Below, piece by piece: positions 1 to 10,316 of a DNA stretch of 64,000 nucleotides; positions within the stretch are counted from its first letter, which is position 1, and each line of letters opens with the position of its first letter. Location: the NCBI RefSeq assembly GCF_001279695.1, contig NZ_LGDD01000177.1, positions 1 to 64,000 on the forward strand. Direction: 5' to 3'. Under the pieces are notes generated by a model, which worked only from the letters and a program-made list of their open reading frames with translations, did not search any database and was not told where the DNA came from. Source of the DNA: Streptomyces sp. WM6378 (GTDB taxonomy: Bacteria > Actinomycetota > Actinomycetes > Streptomycetales > Streptomycetaceae). The translations under genes and the position numbers were made by a program.

Positions 1-4
1 GGCT

Positions 5-49
5 GGCGGGCAGGCGGGCAGGCGGGCAGGCGGGCAGGCGGGCAGGCGG
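5..49. repeat. 8-bp tandem repeat (GGCGGGCA)
   Basis: Five exact copies of GGCGGGCA run head to tail, with a partial sixth copy at the right edge. The window begins four bases before the array, so its true left end may lie outside. Copy number of such short GC-rich arrays often varies between strains. No coding frame is supported over it. Confidence 0.9.
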
Positions 50-520
50 AGGTAACGATCTCACCCCGGCCGGGTGAGGAGACCCAGAAGGCACGTATGT
101 GGCTTGGCACGGGAGATCCTCTGCCATAGTGGCCCGCCCACGGACCGCCCAACGACGTCCGGCCCAAGAACCCCGGCCCACGCGGCCGTTGCCCACACCG
201 ATTCGGCGCCGCTACTCCCCGGGGGCGGGGAGTTCCCGCGATCCTAGACGATCAAGTGTGCGAGCAGCGATGTCGCGCGGCCCCTTCTCTTCCCTCCCAG
301 GCCGCGACTCGACGACGTTTCCTGAGCGTCAAGTCCTTGGCCAGACCGCCCAGTCGTGAGCTAGCGTTGACCCGTACCGCGCGTCCTCCCCGGAGGATGT
401 ACGCGACGTGGCCTGCCGAGACGTGGGCCCTTTTGGTTCGGTGACACAAGCTCATGGTGCGCTCCCGGCGGGAGTCATCCGGCAACCGTCACCGGTCACA
501 ACCGAAGGGGACGCGTTCCT
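50..520. other. Stretch without a supportable gene
   Basis: I see no convincing coding region. Short open frames exist on both strands, but they overlap each other, lack ribosome-binding sites and look like random GC-rich reading. A TTGACC at 367-372 could be a -35 element for the small gene that follows, but no good -10 sits at the right distance. Confidence 0.5.
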
Positions 521-649
521 ATGGCTTCCGTCGAGTACACGTGCAAGCACCGCACCTGGGTCCGTGATGTCTTGGTCGGCATCGCGGCGAGCCTCGGCTC
601 GGACCTGATGTATGTGCTGGCACAGGCCGTGGTGCACCGCCTCGGCTGA
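521..649 (+). CDS. Small membrane-type hypothetical protein (42 aa)
   Basis: A 42-residue reading frame starts at ATG 521, preceded by an AAGGGGA ribosome-binding site at 504-510. The N-terminal third is polar and basic (VEYTCKHRTWVRD). The rest is one hydrophobic stretch (LVGIAASLGSDLMYVLAQAVV) that could span or lie on a membrane. It resembles the ~40-residue single-helix proteins often annotated as DUF6408-like in streptomycetes, but that assignment is from memory and unproven. It lies about 160 bp upstream of the nuclease-helicase pair on the same strand, so it may be part of that locus. Function unknown. Confidence 0.55.
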   Translation: MASVEYTCKHRTWVRDVLVGIAASLGSDLMYVLAQAVVHRLG

Positions 650-723
650 GCCGGGCGGTGGGCGGGCCTCCGGGCCCGCCCTCACCCCCATCACAGCCCG
701 GGTTAATCTACGGACTGTCATTG

Positions 724-811
724 CGGCCCGACGGGCTTCCGTTCCGCCTCGGTGGAATCACTAAGGACACGCCCCCACCCGCACGAGTCATCTCGTGCCT
801 GGGGAACCTTC
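724..811 (+). promoter_or_regulatory. Conserved leader with hairpin before first nuclease-helicase gene
   Basis: This leader is repeated almost base for base in front of the second paralogue (2877-2970). Its core is a C-rich run (CCCCCACCC, 772-780), then a perfect hairpin GCACGAG-TCAT-CTCGTGC (781-798), then CTGGGGA just before GTG 812. The C-run can pair with the GGGG of the ribosome-binding site across the hairpin, so the RNA could fold to hide the start. That it acts this way is inference; the repeat and hairpin are seen directly. Confidence 0.6.
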
Positions 812-2858
812 GTGCTTCTGCAACTGTCCGCGGCCGAGCTCAGCCAACTCATCGTTGCCCGGGCCGGATCGGCGCATCTTCCGCTCACCGAGAAGCTGAT
901 CGAGGCGCATTTCGACACCACGGGCCGGACGGCCGATCAGGGCGATGTCACCTCTTGGAACAACAGCATTCCTGTGGTGGTCAGGGCTCTGTTGGACTGC
1001 GGCCTCGACGAAGTGGAGGTGCAGGTCGAGGTCGACCTGCCGCACACCAATTCCGCGGTCGACCTGGTGTTGTGCGGCCGGCATCCCGGCACGGGAAAGG
1101 ACTCGTACCTCGCGGTCGAGCTGAAGCAGGTACGGCACGCCACGGTGGACCCTCGGTGTCCGATCGCCGTCGATCTCGGGTTCGGCGACGGAAAGAACAA
1201 GCTGCATCCGGTGCGGCAGGTCCAGCGGTACTGCGAGTACATGGTGCGCTATCTTCCCCATCTCCGCGACGGTGAGGACTCGTTGATGGGTGTGGTGCTG
1301 CTCCACAACGCACGGGACGCGGACGTGGAGGCGCTGTTCGGCCTGCCCGAGACCGATCACGGCTTTCTCTACACGCTCGACGACCTGGAGCGCTTCCGGC
1401 GAGCCCTCACCTCAAGATTCACCGCCGCATCGGGAAAGAGGGCGGCATCCGCGCTGGAGCATGCCCGCCGCGCTGCCTTGCGGAAGGTCACCGACGTGGC
1501 CAGGCAGCGGTCCGTCACCGGCGGTGGTCTCACGCTTCTCGACGAGCAGTACGTCGCGTTCGACCGCATCACCCGGCACTTGGAGAAGACCGCGCCCGCC
1601 ACCGGCTTCGACCTTTTCTACGACGCCGACAACGTTCACAGCCCTGCCGCCAACCCGGACGGCAAACGCGTGTACATCCTGCGGGGCGGCCCGGGTAGCG
1701 GGAAGAGCGCCGTGGCCCTGGAATTGCAGCGCTCGCTCGGGCTCAAGGGCCGCGAGGCCGTGCTGGCCAGCGGATCCCACGCCTACACGGAGACCCTGCG
1801 CGAGATCATGCTCGGCACGGCACGGGCAGTTGTCGGCCAAACGCGACGCGGGGCTGCGGCTCTACCGGTACTTCAACAGCTTCAGCGACACCCCGCCGGA
1901 CGGCATCGATGTGCTGATCTGCGACGAGGCACACCGCATGCGACGGAGCTCGACATACCGCTGGACGAGGAAGGAACGACGGGACGACGAACGGCCGCAG
2001 GCAATCGATCTGATTACGGCCGCCAAAGTTCCGATCTTCCTGCTCGACGACCATCAGTCGATCCGCCCGGACGAGGTGGGTACCGCCGACTATCTCAAGA
2101 AGCTCGCCGAGGACAACGGTTGCACCGTCGAGGTGACGGATCTGGAGGGGACGTTCCGGGCGGGCGGCAGTAAGCGATACCAGCGCTGGGTCCAGCAGTT
2201 GTTGGGACTTGACACCTCCGATCCGGTGGCCTGGCGGCCGGACGGGCGGATGGAGGTCATGGTCGCCGACTCCCCTGAGCAGATGCAGCGGTTCATCCGG
2301 GAACGTGGCCAGGAGGGGCTCACAGCGCGCATCACGGCGGGCTTCTGCTGGCCGTGGAGCAATCCGGACGGGAATCGGCTCGTGGACGACGTAGGCATCG
2401 GTGGCTGGTCCATGCCGTGGAACGTGAAGCCGGAGCAGAGCGTTCCGGACGCGCCGAAGTCAGACCTGTGGTCGACCGATCGCCGCGGCGTCGAACAGGT
2501 CGGCTGCGTCTACACGGCGCAGACCTTCGAGTACGACTGGAACGGCGTCATCATCGGCCCCGATCTGCTGTTCCGTAACGGAAAGTTCCGAGTGGACCGG
2601 ACCGCCTCCCGCGACCCCGCCTTCCCCGGCCCGGTCGACGACGACATCGTCGACCGGTGCATCCGCAACGCCTACCACGTGCTCCTCACCCGGGGCGTCA
2701 TCGGCACCATCGTCTACGCCGTCGACCCGGCCACCCACAACGAACTGCGCAGGCTCATCCCAGGCACCATCGGCATGCAGCACTACGACGGTGCCCAGCC
2801 GAAGCTCACAGCTGAGGGATCGCAACTGCCACCCGCCTACAGCAGACGTGATGGGTAA
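812..2858 (+). pseudogene. Frameshifted PD-(D/E)XK nuclease / Schlafen-type (DUF2075) helicase
   Basis: The product is a paralogue of the next gene but is split between two frames. The N-terminal part reads in one frame to about nt 1820-1845, through the nuclease motif (D of SAVDLV, then ExK in AVELKQ), the QxxxY-like RQVQRYCEY, and Walker A GGPGSGKS near nt 1686-1709. The remainder continues in the +1 frame with RYFNSF, DVLICDEAHRM (Walker B/DEAH), FRAGGS, VGCVYTAQTFEYDW and the VLLTRG helicase motif, ending at 2858. Both halves match the paralogue well, so the frameshift is recent, or a sequencing error. Read from GTG 812 by leader alignment; GTG 752 is the only earlier in-frame option. Family knowledge: DUF2075/SLFN-g3 helicases fused to nucleases are suspected DNA- or RNA-processing or defence proteins. 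Confidence 0.8.
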
Positions 2859-2876
2859 CCTTGATCCAGTCGTCGC

Positions 2877-2970
2877 TGCGGCCCGCCGGGCTTCTGACTC
2901 CACCTGACGGAGTCACCAAGGACATGCCCCCACCCGCACGAGTTCCTTCGTGCTGCCTGGGGGGCATCCC
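2877..2970 (+). promoter_or_regulatory. Second copy of the hairpin leader
   Basis: It aligns with 724-811: the 31 bases ending in CCCGCACGAG differ at only three positions. The hairpin is GCACGAG-TTCC-TTCGTGC (2936-2953), where the seventh pair becomes G-U in RNA and the four-base loop is kept. It is again flanked by CCCCCACCC upstream and GGGGGG downstream, immediately before the putative TTG start. GTG 2950 lies inside the right arm, which argues against its being the start. Confidence 0.6.
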
Positions 2971-4899
2971 TTGCTGTTCCGCGACTCCGCCACCGCGGTC
3001 GCCGCCGAGTGCCACTCCGGCGCTCTCTTTTTCCGCCTGACGGAGCAGTTCGTGCACGTACACGGCCACAAGCCCAGTTCGTCAGAAGTCCGCTCGTGGG
3101 AGCGGAGCATCCCCGTACTCGCGAACGCGCTCAACGATGCCGGGCTCGGGCAAGTGGAGATGCTCCTGGAGTACGGGCTGCCGCTGAACAGCAAGCGAGC
3201 CGATGCGGTGCTGGCCGGGGTGCACCCCCGCACCGGTCTGCCGTCGTACGTCGTCGTGGAGCTGAAGCAGTGGAGCAGCGCCGAGCCGGACGACGACGAT
3301 CCGTCGCTGTGCCGCATCGACGCATACGCCCGGGCAGTACTGAACCCGGTCAACCAGGTGCGCGGCTACTGCGAGTACCTCATCTCCTTCAACGGAGCAC
3401 TGGCCGAGCACCCGGAACGCGTCAGCGGCGCCGCGTATCTCCACAATGCCACCGAGTTCGGCGTCAGCGGGCTCTTCGAGGCCGAGCAGGATGAGCGCGG
3501 CCGGCTCTTCATCGGCGCCCGGCGCGGCGAGTTCATCGATTTCCTGCGTACGAAGCTGGGAGCCGAGTCCGGCGCTTCGGCTGCGGACGAGCTCGTCGAC
3601 GGGAAGGTCGGTCCGTCCAAGCAGTTGATGGCGGTAGCCGCCCGAGAGGTACGTGAGCGCGAGCAGTTCGTTCTGCTTGACGAGCAGCAGGTCGCGTACC
3701 GCAAGGTCCTCAATGCCGTCCGCCGCGCCAAGCAGTCCGACCACAAAGAGGTCGTGGTCGTCACCGGCGGGCCCGGCACCGGCAAGAGCGTCATCGCACT
3801 GTCGCTCCTCGGCGAGCTGTACCGGCAGGGCGTCACCGCGCTGCACGCGACCGGCTCCAACTCCTTCACGACGACGATGCGAAAGGTCGCGGGCGCCCGG
3901 AAGCGTGAGGTACAGGAGCTCTTCAAGTACTTCAACAGCTTCATGACGGCCGAGCGCAACAGTCTCGATGTCCTGATCTGCGACGAAGCCCACCGCATGC
4001 GGGAGACCTCGGCCAACCGCTACACCTCGGCGGCGAACCGCACCGGCAAAGCCCAGATCGAGGAACTCATCGACGCGGCTCGCGTCCCGGTCTTCCTGCT
4101 TGACGAACATCAGGTCGTCCGTCCCGGCGAGATGGGCACGGTCGCGCAGATCGAGGCGGCCGCCGCGAAGAAGGGGCTTCGCTGTGAGGTGGTGCCGCTG
4201 GACAGCCAGTTCCGGTGCGGTGGCAGCGATGCGTATCTGCGGTGGGTGGTACGGCTGTTGGGACTTGAGCCCGGCGGTCCGGTGACGTGGGAGCCGGACG
4301 GCAAAATGCAGCTCTTGCTCGCGGACAGTCCGCAGGAGATGGAAGCCTTCCTCGACGGCCGCCGCTCGCAGAATTACAGCGCGCGCATGTCCGCCGGCTA
4401 TTGCTGGAAGTGGACGAAGAAGGTGCCACCTGGGCAGGCACTGCCGGCAGACGTGGTCATCGGGGAGTGGGAACGGCCCTGGAACGTCTACGGTGACCGG
4501 GCCGTCAGCGGCGCGCCCCCAGCCGCCCTGTGGGCAACCGATCCGGCCGGTTTCGGTCAAGTGGGCTGCGTGTACACGGCGCAGGGCTTCGAGTACGACT
4601 GGAGCGGCGTGATCATCGGCCCCGATCTGGTGTGGCGGGGCGACGGCTGGATCATCGACCGTACGGCGTCCAAGGATCCGATCTTCAAGAAGTCGACTCC
4701 GGAGGCGGATGTGGCGCGGCTGATCCGCAACACGTACAAGGTGCTGCTGACACGGGGAATGATCGGCACGGTGGTGTACTCGGCCGACCCCGAGACCCGC
4801 GAAAAACTGCGGGAGCTGGCCGGTGCCGAGGCGCGGGCCCGGCAACCCGAGATGGTCGCCGCCCCCGCACTCAGTACGGGCAGCGGCCCGCGAGGATGA
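2971..4899 (+). CDS. PD-(D/E)XK nuclease / Schlafen-type (DUF2075) helicase
   Basis: An intact protein of about 642 residues. The N-terminal 200 residues carry a nuclease core: an Asp in SKRADAVL, then ExK in VVVELKQW, and QVRGYCEY helix residues as in restriction-type nucleases. A SF1-like helicase follows: Walker A GGPGTGKS near residue 266, YFNSF, Walker B DVLICDEAHRM near 333, FRCGGSDAYLRW, VGCVYTAQGFEYDWSGVIIGP and LLTRGMIGT near the C-terminus. This matches the Schlafen group-3/DUF2075 helicase family. The TTG start is chosen by alignment with the leader and start of the upstream paralogue; GTG 2950 is the alternative. It is probably cytosolic and acts on nucleic acid. Its role (repair, RNA metabolism or phage defence) is not shown by sequence. 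Confidence 0.85.
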   Translation: MLFRDSATAVAAECHSGALFFRLTEQFVHVHGHKPSSSEVRSWERSIPVLANALNDAGLGQVEMLLEYGLPLNSKRADAVLAGVHPRTGLPSYVVVELKQWSSAEPDDDDPSLCRIDAYARAVLNPVNQVRGYCEYLISFNGALAEHPERVSGAAYLHNATEFGVSGLFEAEQDERGRLFIGARRGEFIDFLRTKLGAESGASAADELVDGKVGPSKQLMAVAAREVREREQFVLLDEQQVAYRKVLNAVRRAKQSDHKEVVVVTGGPGTGKSVIALSLLGELYRQGVTALHATGSNSFTTTMRKVAGARKREVQELFKYFNSFMTAERNSLDVLICDEAHRMRETSANRYTSAANRTGKAQIEELIDAARVPVFLLDEHQVVRPGEMGTVAQIEAAAAKKGLRCEVVPLDSQFRCGGSDAYLRWVVRLLGLEPGGPVTWEPDGKMQLLLADSPQEMEAFLDGRRSQNYSARMSAGYCWKWTKKVPPGQALPADVVIGEWERPWNVYGDRAVSGAPPAALWATDPAGFGQVGCVYTAQGFEYDWSGVIIGPDLVWRGDGWIIDRTASKDPIFKKSTPEADVARLIRNTYKVLLTRGMIGTVVYSADPETREKLRELAGAEARARQPEMVAAPALSTGSGPRG

Positions 4900-4914
4900 C
4901 GAGGCAAGCAGCAA

Positions 4915-4942
4915 GGGGCGGGCTCCCTGAGGAGCCGCCCCC
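4915..4942 (+). terminator. Hairpin terminator
   Basis: GGGGCGGGCTCC and GGAGCCGCCCC pair around a CTGA loop with one bulged G. It lies between the convergent helicase and ychF genes and could serve both. No long T-run follows, as is usual in Streptomyces. Confidence 0.7.
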
Positions 4943-4992
4943 TTGTCACCCGCACGTCCGATGCATCACCCGGCGCGCAGCACCGAAACCGG

Positions 4993-6081
<1,089 letters not shown>

Positions 6082-6255
6082 GTGGCGACTTCCCGGTACG
6101 AGGGCGGTGGACGGTCCTGAGAGTGGACCGCCCACCAGTTTACGGGCGCGCGATACCGGCCGTGACGGCCCCGGACCGTCGAACGCACAGGCAAGCTCAC
6201 CCAAAGGGCGTGTCCAATGGGCGGTTACTCGCCCGTGGCGACCTACGTTGGTGCG

Positions 6256-6849
6256 GTGGAGCAATACAGGACGCGCACCCCGCAGCACGGACAGCGAGCA
6301 CGGACCTCGGCGCCGGGGTCCGCCCGGGCGCCCATCGGCGTGCCCGCGGGAGCGGCGGTGACCGATGAGAACGGCCCCGCCTACCGGGCGGCGGGCCGCA
6401 CCGGGCCGGTGCCGCCGATCGTTCTCGCGCTGCGCAGACTGCCCTCCCCCCGGCTCACCGGGCTCGGCGGCGGGCTCTTCTCGGCGGCCCTGATGTTCGC
6501 GCTCGGCACGCTGGACTGGGTGCTCTTCGACGGCTCACCGGCGGTGTACGGAGCGCTGTTCCTGCCGGTCAGCGCGGTGACCGCGCTCTGGGTGCGGCCC
6601 GCCGACCTGGTGACCGCCCCGATCTGCGTGCCCATCGCCTTCACCGTGGGGATCGTCCCGATCGCGGGCGGCGTCGGCGGCTTCGCCGGGCAGGCCATGG
6701 CCGTGGTCACCGCGCTCGCGCTGCACGCGGGCTGGCTGTACGCCGGAACGCTCGTGGCCGGGGTCATCGCCACCGTACGGAGGATTCGGATCATGAGCCG
6801 CCGTCGGCGCGGTCCGAAGAAGCCCGGTGGGCCGGCCGGCAGGCTCTGA
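6256..6849 (+). CDS. DUF6542 membrane protein
   Basis: A protein of about 197 residues with a polar N-terminus (about 60 residues) and a membrane domain of roughly four hydrophobic segments (LFSAALMFALGTLDWVLF, ALFLPVSAVTALWV, ICVPIAFTVGIVPIAGG, VVTALALHAGWLYAGTLVAGV). The tail is very basic (RRIRIMSRRRRGPKK). Start GTG 6256 is preferred because it begins with the EQYRTRTPQ sequence typical of these proteins; GTG 6217 is also open. It sits between ychF and ppgK as in other streptomycetes. No biochemical role can be read from the sequence. Confidence 0.8.
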   Translation: MEQYRTRTPQHGQRARTSAPGSARAPIGVPAGAAVTDENGPAYRAAGRTGPVPPIVLALRRLPSPRLTGLGGGLFSAALMFALGTLDWVLFDGSPAVYGALFLPVSAVTALWVRPADLVTAPICVPIAFTVGIVPIAGGVGGFAGQAMAVVTALALHAGWLYAGTLVAGVIATVRRIRIMSRRRRGPKKPGGPAGRL

Positions 6850-6939
6850 CCCTGCCCCCCTGACAAGCATTCCCCCCTCGGCAACCCGGGGCAGCCCCGG
6901 CAGGAGGCCAGTCACAAGCCGGCCCACCCCTGCCTGCGG

Positions 6940-7692
6940 CTATCGCCCCGCCGCCACCATCGCCGCCCCCACGATCCCCGCGTTGTTCTGCAGCTGCGCG
7001 GGGACGATCTCCGCCTCGATGCCCTCGATCAGCGGGAGGAACTTGTCGGCCTTGCGGCTCACCCCGCCGCCGATGATGAACAGCTCGGGCGAGAACAGCA
7101 TCTCCACGTGGGCCAGGTACTTCTGGACCCGGCGCGCCCAGTGCGGCCAGCTCAGCTCCTCGTCCTCCTTGACCTTGGTCGAGGCGTGCTTCTCGGCCTC
7201 GTGGCCGTGCAGCTCCAGGTGGCCGAGTTCGGTGTTGGGGACGAGGTTGCCGTCGATGAAGACCGCGCTGCCGATGCCCGTACCGAAGGTCAGCAGGATC
7301 ACCGTGCCCTTGCGGCCCTTGCCCGCGCCGAAGCGCATCTCGGCGACGCCCGCCGCGTCCGCGTCGTTCAGGACGGTGACGGGCAGGCCGCCCAGGCGAT
7401 CGCCGAGGAGCCGGGCCGCGTCCACGCCCACCCACTTCTTGGAGACGTTCGCCGCGGTCCGGACGGTGTTCGCGGTGACCACCCCGGGAAACGTGATCCC
7501 CACCGGGCCCGACCAGCCGAAATGGCTGACGACCTCCGCGACGCGGCCCGCCACCGCTTCGGGGGTGGCGGGCTGCGGGGTCAGCACCTTGTGGCGCTCC
7601 TGCGCCAGGTCGCCGCGCTCCAGGTCGACCGGGGCACCTTTGATGCCGGATCCGCCGACGTCCACTCCGAACACGTTCCTCATGGCGTTCAT
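6940..7692 (-). CDS. ppgK: Polyphosphate glucokinase
   Basis: A 250-residue ROK-fold sugar kinase that phosphorylates glucose with polyphosphate or ATP. Visible are the phosphate-1 motif FGVDVGGSGIKG, the substrate Asp region LNDADAAGVAE, the phosphate-2 motif LLTFGTGIGSA, ELGHLELHG, and the adenosine region FIIGGGVS. Length and motifs agree with the actinobacterial PpgK family. The start is ATG 7692 (MNAMRN) or ATG 7683. It lies downstream of ispH on the same strand with a 125-bp gap, so co-transcription is possible but not shown. It feeds glucose into glycolysis. Confidence 0.95.
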   Translation of the reverse strand: MNAMRNVFGVDVGGSGIKGAPVDLERGDLAQERHKVLTPQPATPEAVAGRVAEVVSHFGWSGPVGITFPGVVTANTVRTAANVSKKWVGVDAARLLGDRLGGLPVTVLNDADAAGVAEMRFGAGKGRKGTVILLTFGTGIGSAVFIDGNLVPNTELGHLELHGHEAEKHASTKVKEDEELSWPHWARRVQKYLAHVEMLFSPELFIIGGGVSRKADKFLPLIEGIEAEIVPAQLQNNAGIVGAAMVAAGR

Positions 7693-7817
7693 GAGATCCA
7701 CGGTACGGGCGGACGCGCGGCCTGACGCGCAGGACGAAGTTACTCGCCCAAGTGTCCGGACGGGCTTGCGCGGCAGGCGTCCGGACCGGGTTGCGTGACC
7801 GAGGCGTTCAGGCCGGG

Positions 7818-8801
7818 TTACTCGCCCGAGAGCTCGGCGGCCTCCGCGCGCAGGTCGCGGCGGAGCTCCTTGGGCAGCGAGAAGGTGATCGACTCGTCCG
7901 CCGTCTTCACCGTCTCGACGTCGCCGTAGCCGCGCTGGGCCAGCCACTCCAGTACGCCGTCGACGAGGACGTCCGGGACGGAGGCGCCGGAGGTCAGGCC
8001 GACCGTGCTGACGCCCTCCAGCCAGGCCTCGTCGATCTCGTCAGCGAAGTCCACCAGGTGGGCGGCGGGGGCGCCGGCGTCCAGGGCGACCTCGACCATG
8101 CGGATCGAGTTCGAGGAGTTCTTGGAGCCGACGACGATGACCAGCTCGGCGTCCTCGGCGAGCTTCTTCACCGCGACCTGGCGGTTCTGCGTGGCATAGC
8201 AGATGTCGTCGCTGGGCGGCGAGAGCAGGTTGGGGAACTTGTTCTTCAGGGCGCCGACGGTCTCCATGGTCTCGTCGACCGACAGCGTGGTCTGGGAGAG
8301 CCACACGACCTTCGACTCGTCGCGGACCTCGACGTTCGCCACGTCGTCCGGGCCGTCGACCAGCGTGATGTGGTCCGGGGCCTCGCCGGAGGTGCCGATG
8401 ACTTCCTCGTGGCCCTCGTGGCCGATCAGGAGGATGTCGTAGTCCTCCTTGGCGTACCGCACGGCCTCCTTGTGGACCTTGGTGACCAGCGGGCACGTCG
8501 CGTCGATGGTGGCCAGCTTGCGCTCGGCGGCCTCCGCGTGGACGGTCGGGGCCACGCCGTGGGCCGAGAACATGACGATGGAGCCCTCGGGCACCTCCGC
8601 CGTCCGCTCGACGAAGATCGCGCCCTTCTTCTCCAGGGTCTGCACGACGTACTTGTTGTGGACGATCTCGTGCCGGACGTAGATGGGCGCCCCGTACTGC
8701 TCCAGGGCCTTCTCCACGGCGATCACGGCACGGTCCACGCCCGCGCAGTAGCCGCGGGGAGCGGCGAGCAGGACCCGGCGGGAAGCAGTAGCAGCAGTCA
8801 T
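7818..8801 (-). CDS. ispH: 4-hydroxy-3-methylbut-2-enyl diphosphate reductase
   Basis: The last enzyme of the MEP isoprenoid pathway: it reduces HMBPP to IPP and DMAPP using a [4Fe-4S] cluster. About 327 residues. The three cluster cysteines are visible in [17 protein letters not shown] and [10 protein letters not shown], with substrate-binding histidines in VRHEIVHN and FSAHGVAP and the SSNS motif. The start could be ATG 8801 or 8810 (MDGM); neither has a strong ribosome-binding site. It is transcribed divergently from the APC permease. Confidence 0.97.
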   Translation of the reverse strand: MTAATASRRVLLAAPRGYCAGVDRAVIAVEKALEQYGAPIYVRHEIVHNKYVVQTLEKKGAIFVERTAEVPEGSIVMFSAHGVAPTVHAEAAERKLATIDATCPLVTKVHKEAVRYAKEDYDILLIGHEGHEEVIGTSGEAPDHITLVDGPDDVANVEVRDESKVVWLSQTTLSVDETMETVGALKNKFPNLLSPPSDDICYATQNRQVAVKKLAEDAELVIVVGSKNSSNSIRMVEVALDAGAPAAHLVDFADEIDEAWLEGVSTVGLTSGASVPDVLVDGVLEWLAQRGYGDVETVKTADESITFSLPKELRRDLRAEAAELSGE

Positions 8802-8894
8802 GCCGTCCATGGTACGGGCGCCCTCGGACACACCCCGGCGCCCGACCGGCGTGCCCGGCGGGCCAAAGATCGCGGAGCCGGTGAGACTGGCTGC

Positions 8895-10307
8895 ATGAGC
8901 GGCGTACGCGACGAGAGCGAAACGGGTGAGGTGGCCGAGTGGGCCGGGCAGCTGCGGCGGAGCCTCGGGTTCCGGGACCTGGTCGTCTACGGGCTGCTCT
9001 TCATCGCGCCGATGGCTCCGGTCGGCATCTTCGGCACCCTGGACGCCAAGTCGCACGGTGCGGTCGCGCTGGTTTATCTGGTGGCGACGGTCGCCATGGG
9101 CTTCACCGCGTTCAGCTACGCCCAGATGGTGCGGGTCGCCCCGCTGGCCGGGTCGGTGTTCGCGTACGCGCGCAAGGCGCTCGGCGAGGGGCCCGGGTTC
9201 ATCGCCGGGTGGATGGCGATGCTCGACTACCTGCTCATCCCGGCGGTCGCCTACCTCTTCTCCGGCATCGCGATGAACTCCCTGGTCCCGTCGGTGTCGC
9301 GCTGGGTGTGGACGGCGATCGCGGTGGTGATCACCACCCTCCTGAACCTGTGGGGCGTACGGGCCGCGGCCCGGGTCGGCTTCGCGGTGCTCGCCATGGA
9401 GATCGTGGTGCTGTTCGTCTTCGTGGTGTCGGCGGTGGTCGTGCTCGTACGGGACGGGGCGCAGCGGGGCTGGCTGACGCCGCTGAACGGCGACGCGGGC
9501 TTCTCCCTGGGGGCGGTGCTCGGCGCGGTGTCCGTCGCGGTCCTGTCCTACCTGGGCTTCGACGCGATCGCCACGTTCGCCGAGGAGGTCACGGGAGGCT
9601 CGGCGAAGGTGGCGCGGGCGGTGCTGTTCTGCCTGGTCCTGGCCGGGACCCTGTTCGTCGTGCAGTCCTATCTGGCGGCCCTGCTCGAACCGATGTCGTC
9701 GGCGCAGCTGGCGGCCGACCCGGTCAAGCAGGGCTCGGCGTTCTACGACACCGTGGAGACCTCGGTCGGCGGCTGGCTGCACACGCTGGTCGCGGTCAGC
9801 AAGGCCATCGGGGCGGCCTTCGCGGCGCTCGCCGGGCAGGCCGCGGCGGGCCGGCTCGTCTTCGCGATGGCCCGCGACCGGCGCCTGCCGCGCGTCCTGT
9901 CGCGGACCGACTCGGGGGTGCCGCGCGCGGCACTGCTGCTCGCCGCGGTGATCACGCTGGTGGCCGCGGTGTGGGCGGCCCGGCGCGACGACGGCATGGA
10001 CCACCTCGTGTCGGTGGTCGACATGGGCGCGCTCACCGCGTTCTTCCTGCTGCACGCCTCCGTGGTCGGCTGGTACGCGGTACGCCGCATGGAGGGCGCC
10101 CCCAACTGGCTGAGCCACGTGGCGATTCCGGTGCTCGGCGCGGCCGTCATCGTCGCGGTGATCTGGGAGGCGACGGCCACGGCCCAACTGGTCGGCCTCG
10201 GCTGGCTGGCGGTGGGCCTGGTGGTGCTCGCCATGCAGTGGGGCCGCCGGAACGGCGCCGACCCGGAGCCGCCGGCGCCGGGCGGGACTGTCAGTGGTGC
10301 GGGCTAG
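8895..10307 (+). CDS. APC-family amino acid permease
   Basis: A 470-residue integral membrane protein with about 12 hydrophobic segments. The N-terminal signature [25 protein letters not shown] matches the amino acid-polyamine-organocation superfamily, and [14 protein letters not shown] in the middle is a conserved inner-loop motif. It probably imports an amino acid or similar amine; the substrate cannot be deduced. It ends 9 bp before xseA and likely forms an operon with xseAB, although the functions are unrelated. Confidence 0.9.
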   Translation: MSGVRDESETGEVAEWAGQLRRSLGFRDLVVYGLLFIAPMAPVGIFGTLDAKSHGAVALVYLVATVAMGFTAFSYAQMVRVAPLAGSVFAYARKALGEGPGFIAGWMAMLDYLLIPAVAYLFSGIAMNSLVPSVSRWVWTAIAVVITTLLNLWGVRAAARVGFAVLAMEIVVLFVFVVSAVVVLVRDGAQRGWLTPLNGDAGFSLGAVLGAVSVAVLSYLGFDAIATFAEEVTGGSAKVARAVLFCLVLAGTLFVVQSYLAALLEPMSSAQLAADPVKQGSAFYDTVETSVGGWLHTLVAVSKAIGAAFAALAGQAAAGRLVFAMARDRRLPRVLSRTDSGVPRAALLLAAVITLVAAVWAARRDDGMDHLVSVVDMGALTAFFLLHASVVGWYAVRRMEGAPNWLSHVAIPVLGAAVIVAVIWEATATAQLVGLGWLAVGLVVLAMQWGRRNGADPEPPAPGGTVSGAG

Positions 10308-10316
10308 CCTGCGTAC

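Noticed and set aside
5..49. Possible CRISPR array
   Set aside because: Units are only 8 bp with no spacers and there are no cas genes in the window.
99..485. Several short frames on both strands
   Set aside because: They overlap one another, lack ribosome-binding sites and have composition typical of chance frames.
1800..1860. Programmed frameshift in the first nuclease-helicase
   Set aside because: No slippery heptamer, stop-codon pause site or downstream pseudoknot is visible, and the paralogue is read without a shift.
2950..2952. GTG 2950 as start of the second nuclease-helicase
   Set aside because: It lies inside the conserved hairpin arm, and leader alignment with the first copy places the start at TTG 2971.
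752..4899. Transposon carrying the nuclease-helicases
   Set aside because: No transposase, terminal inverted repeats or target duplications were found around the pair.
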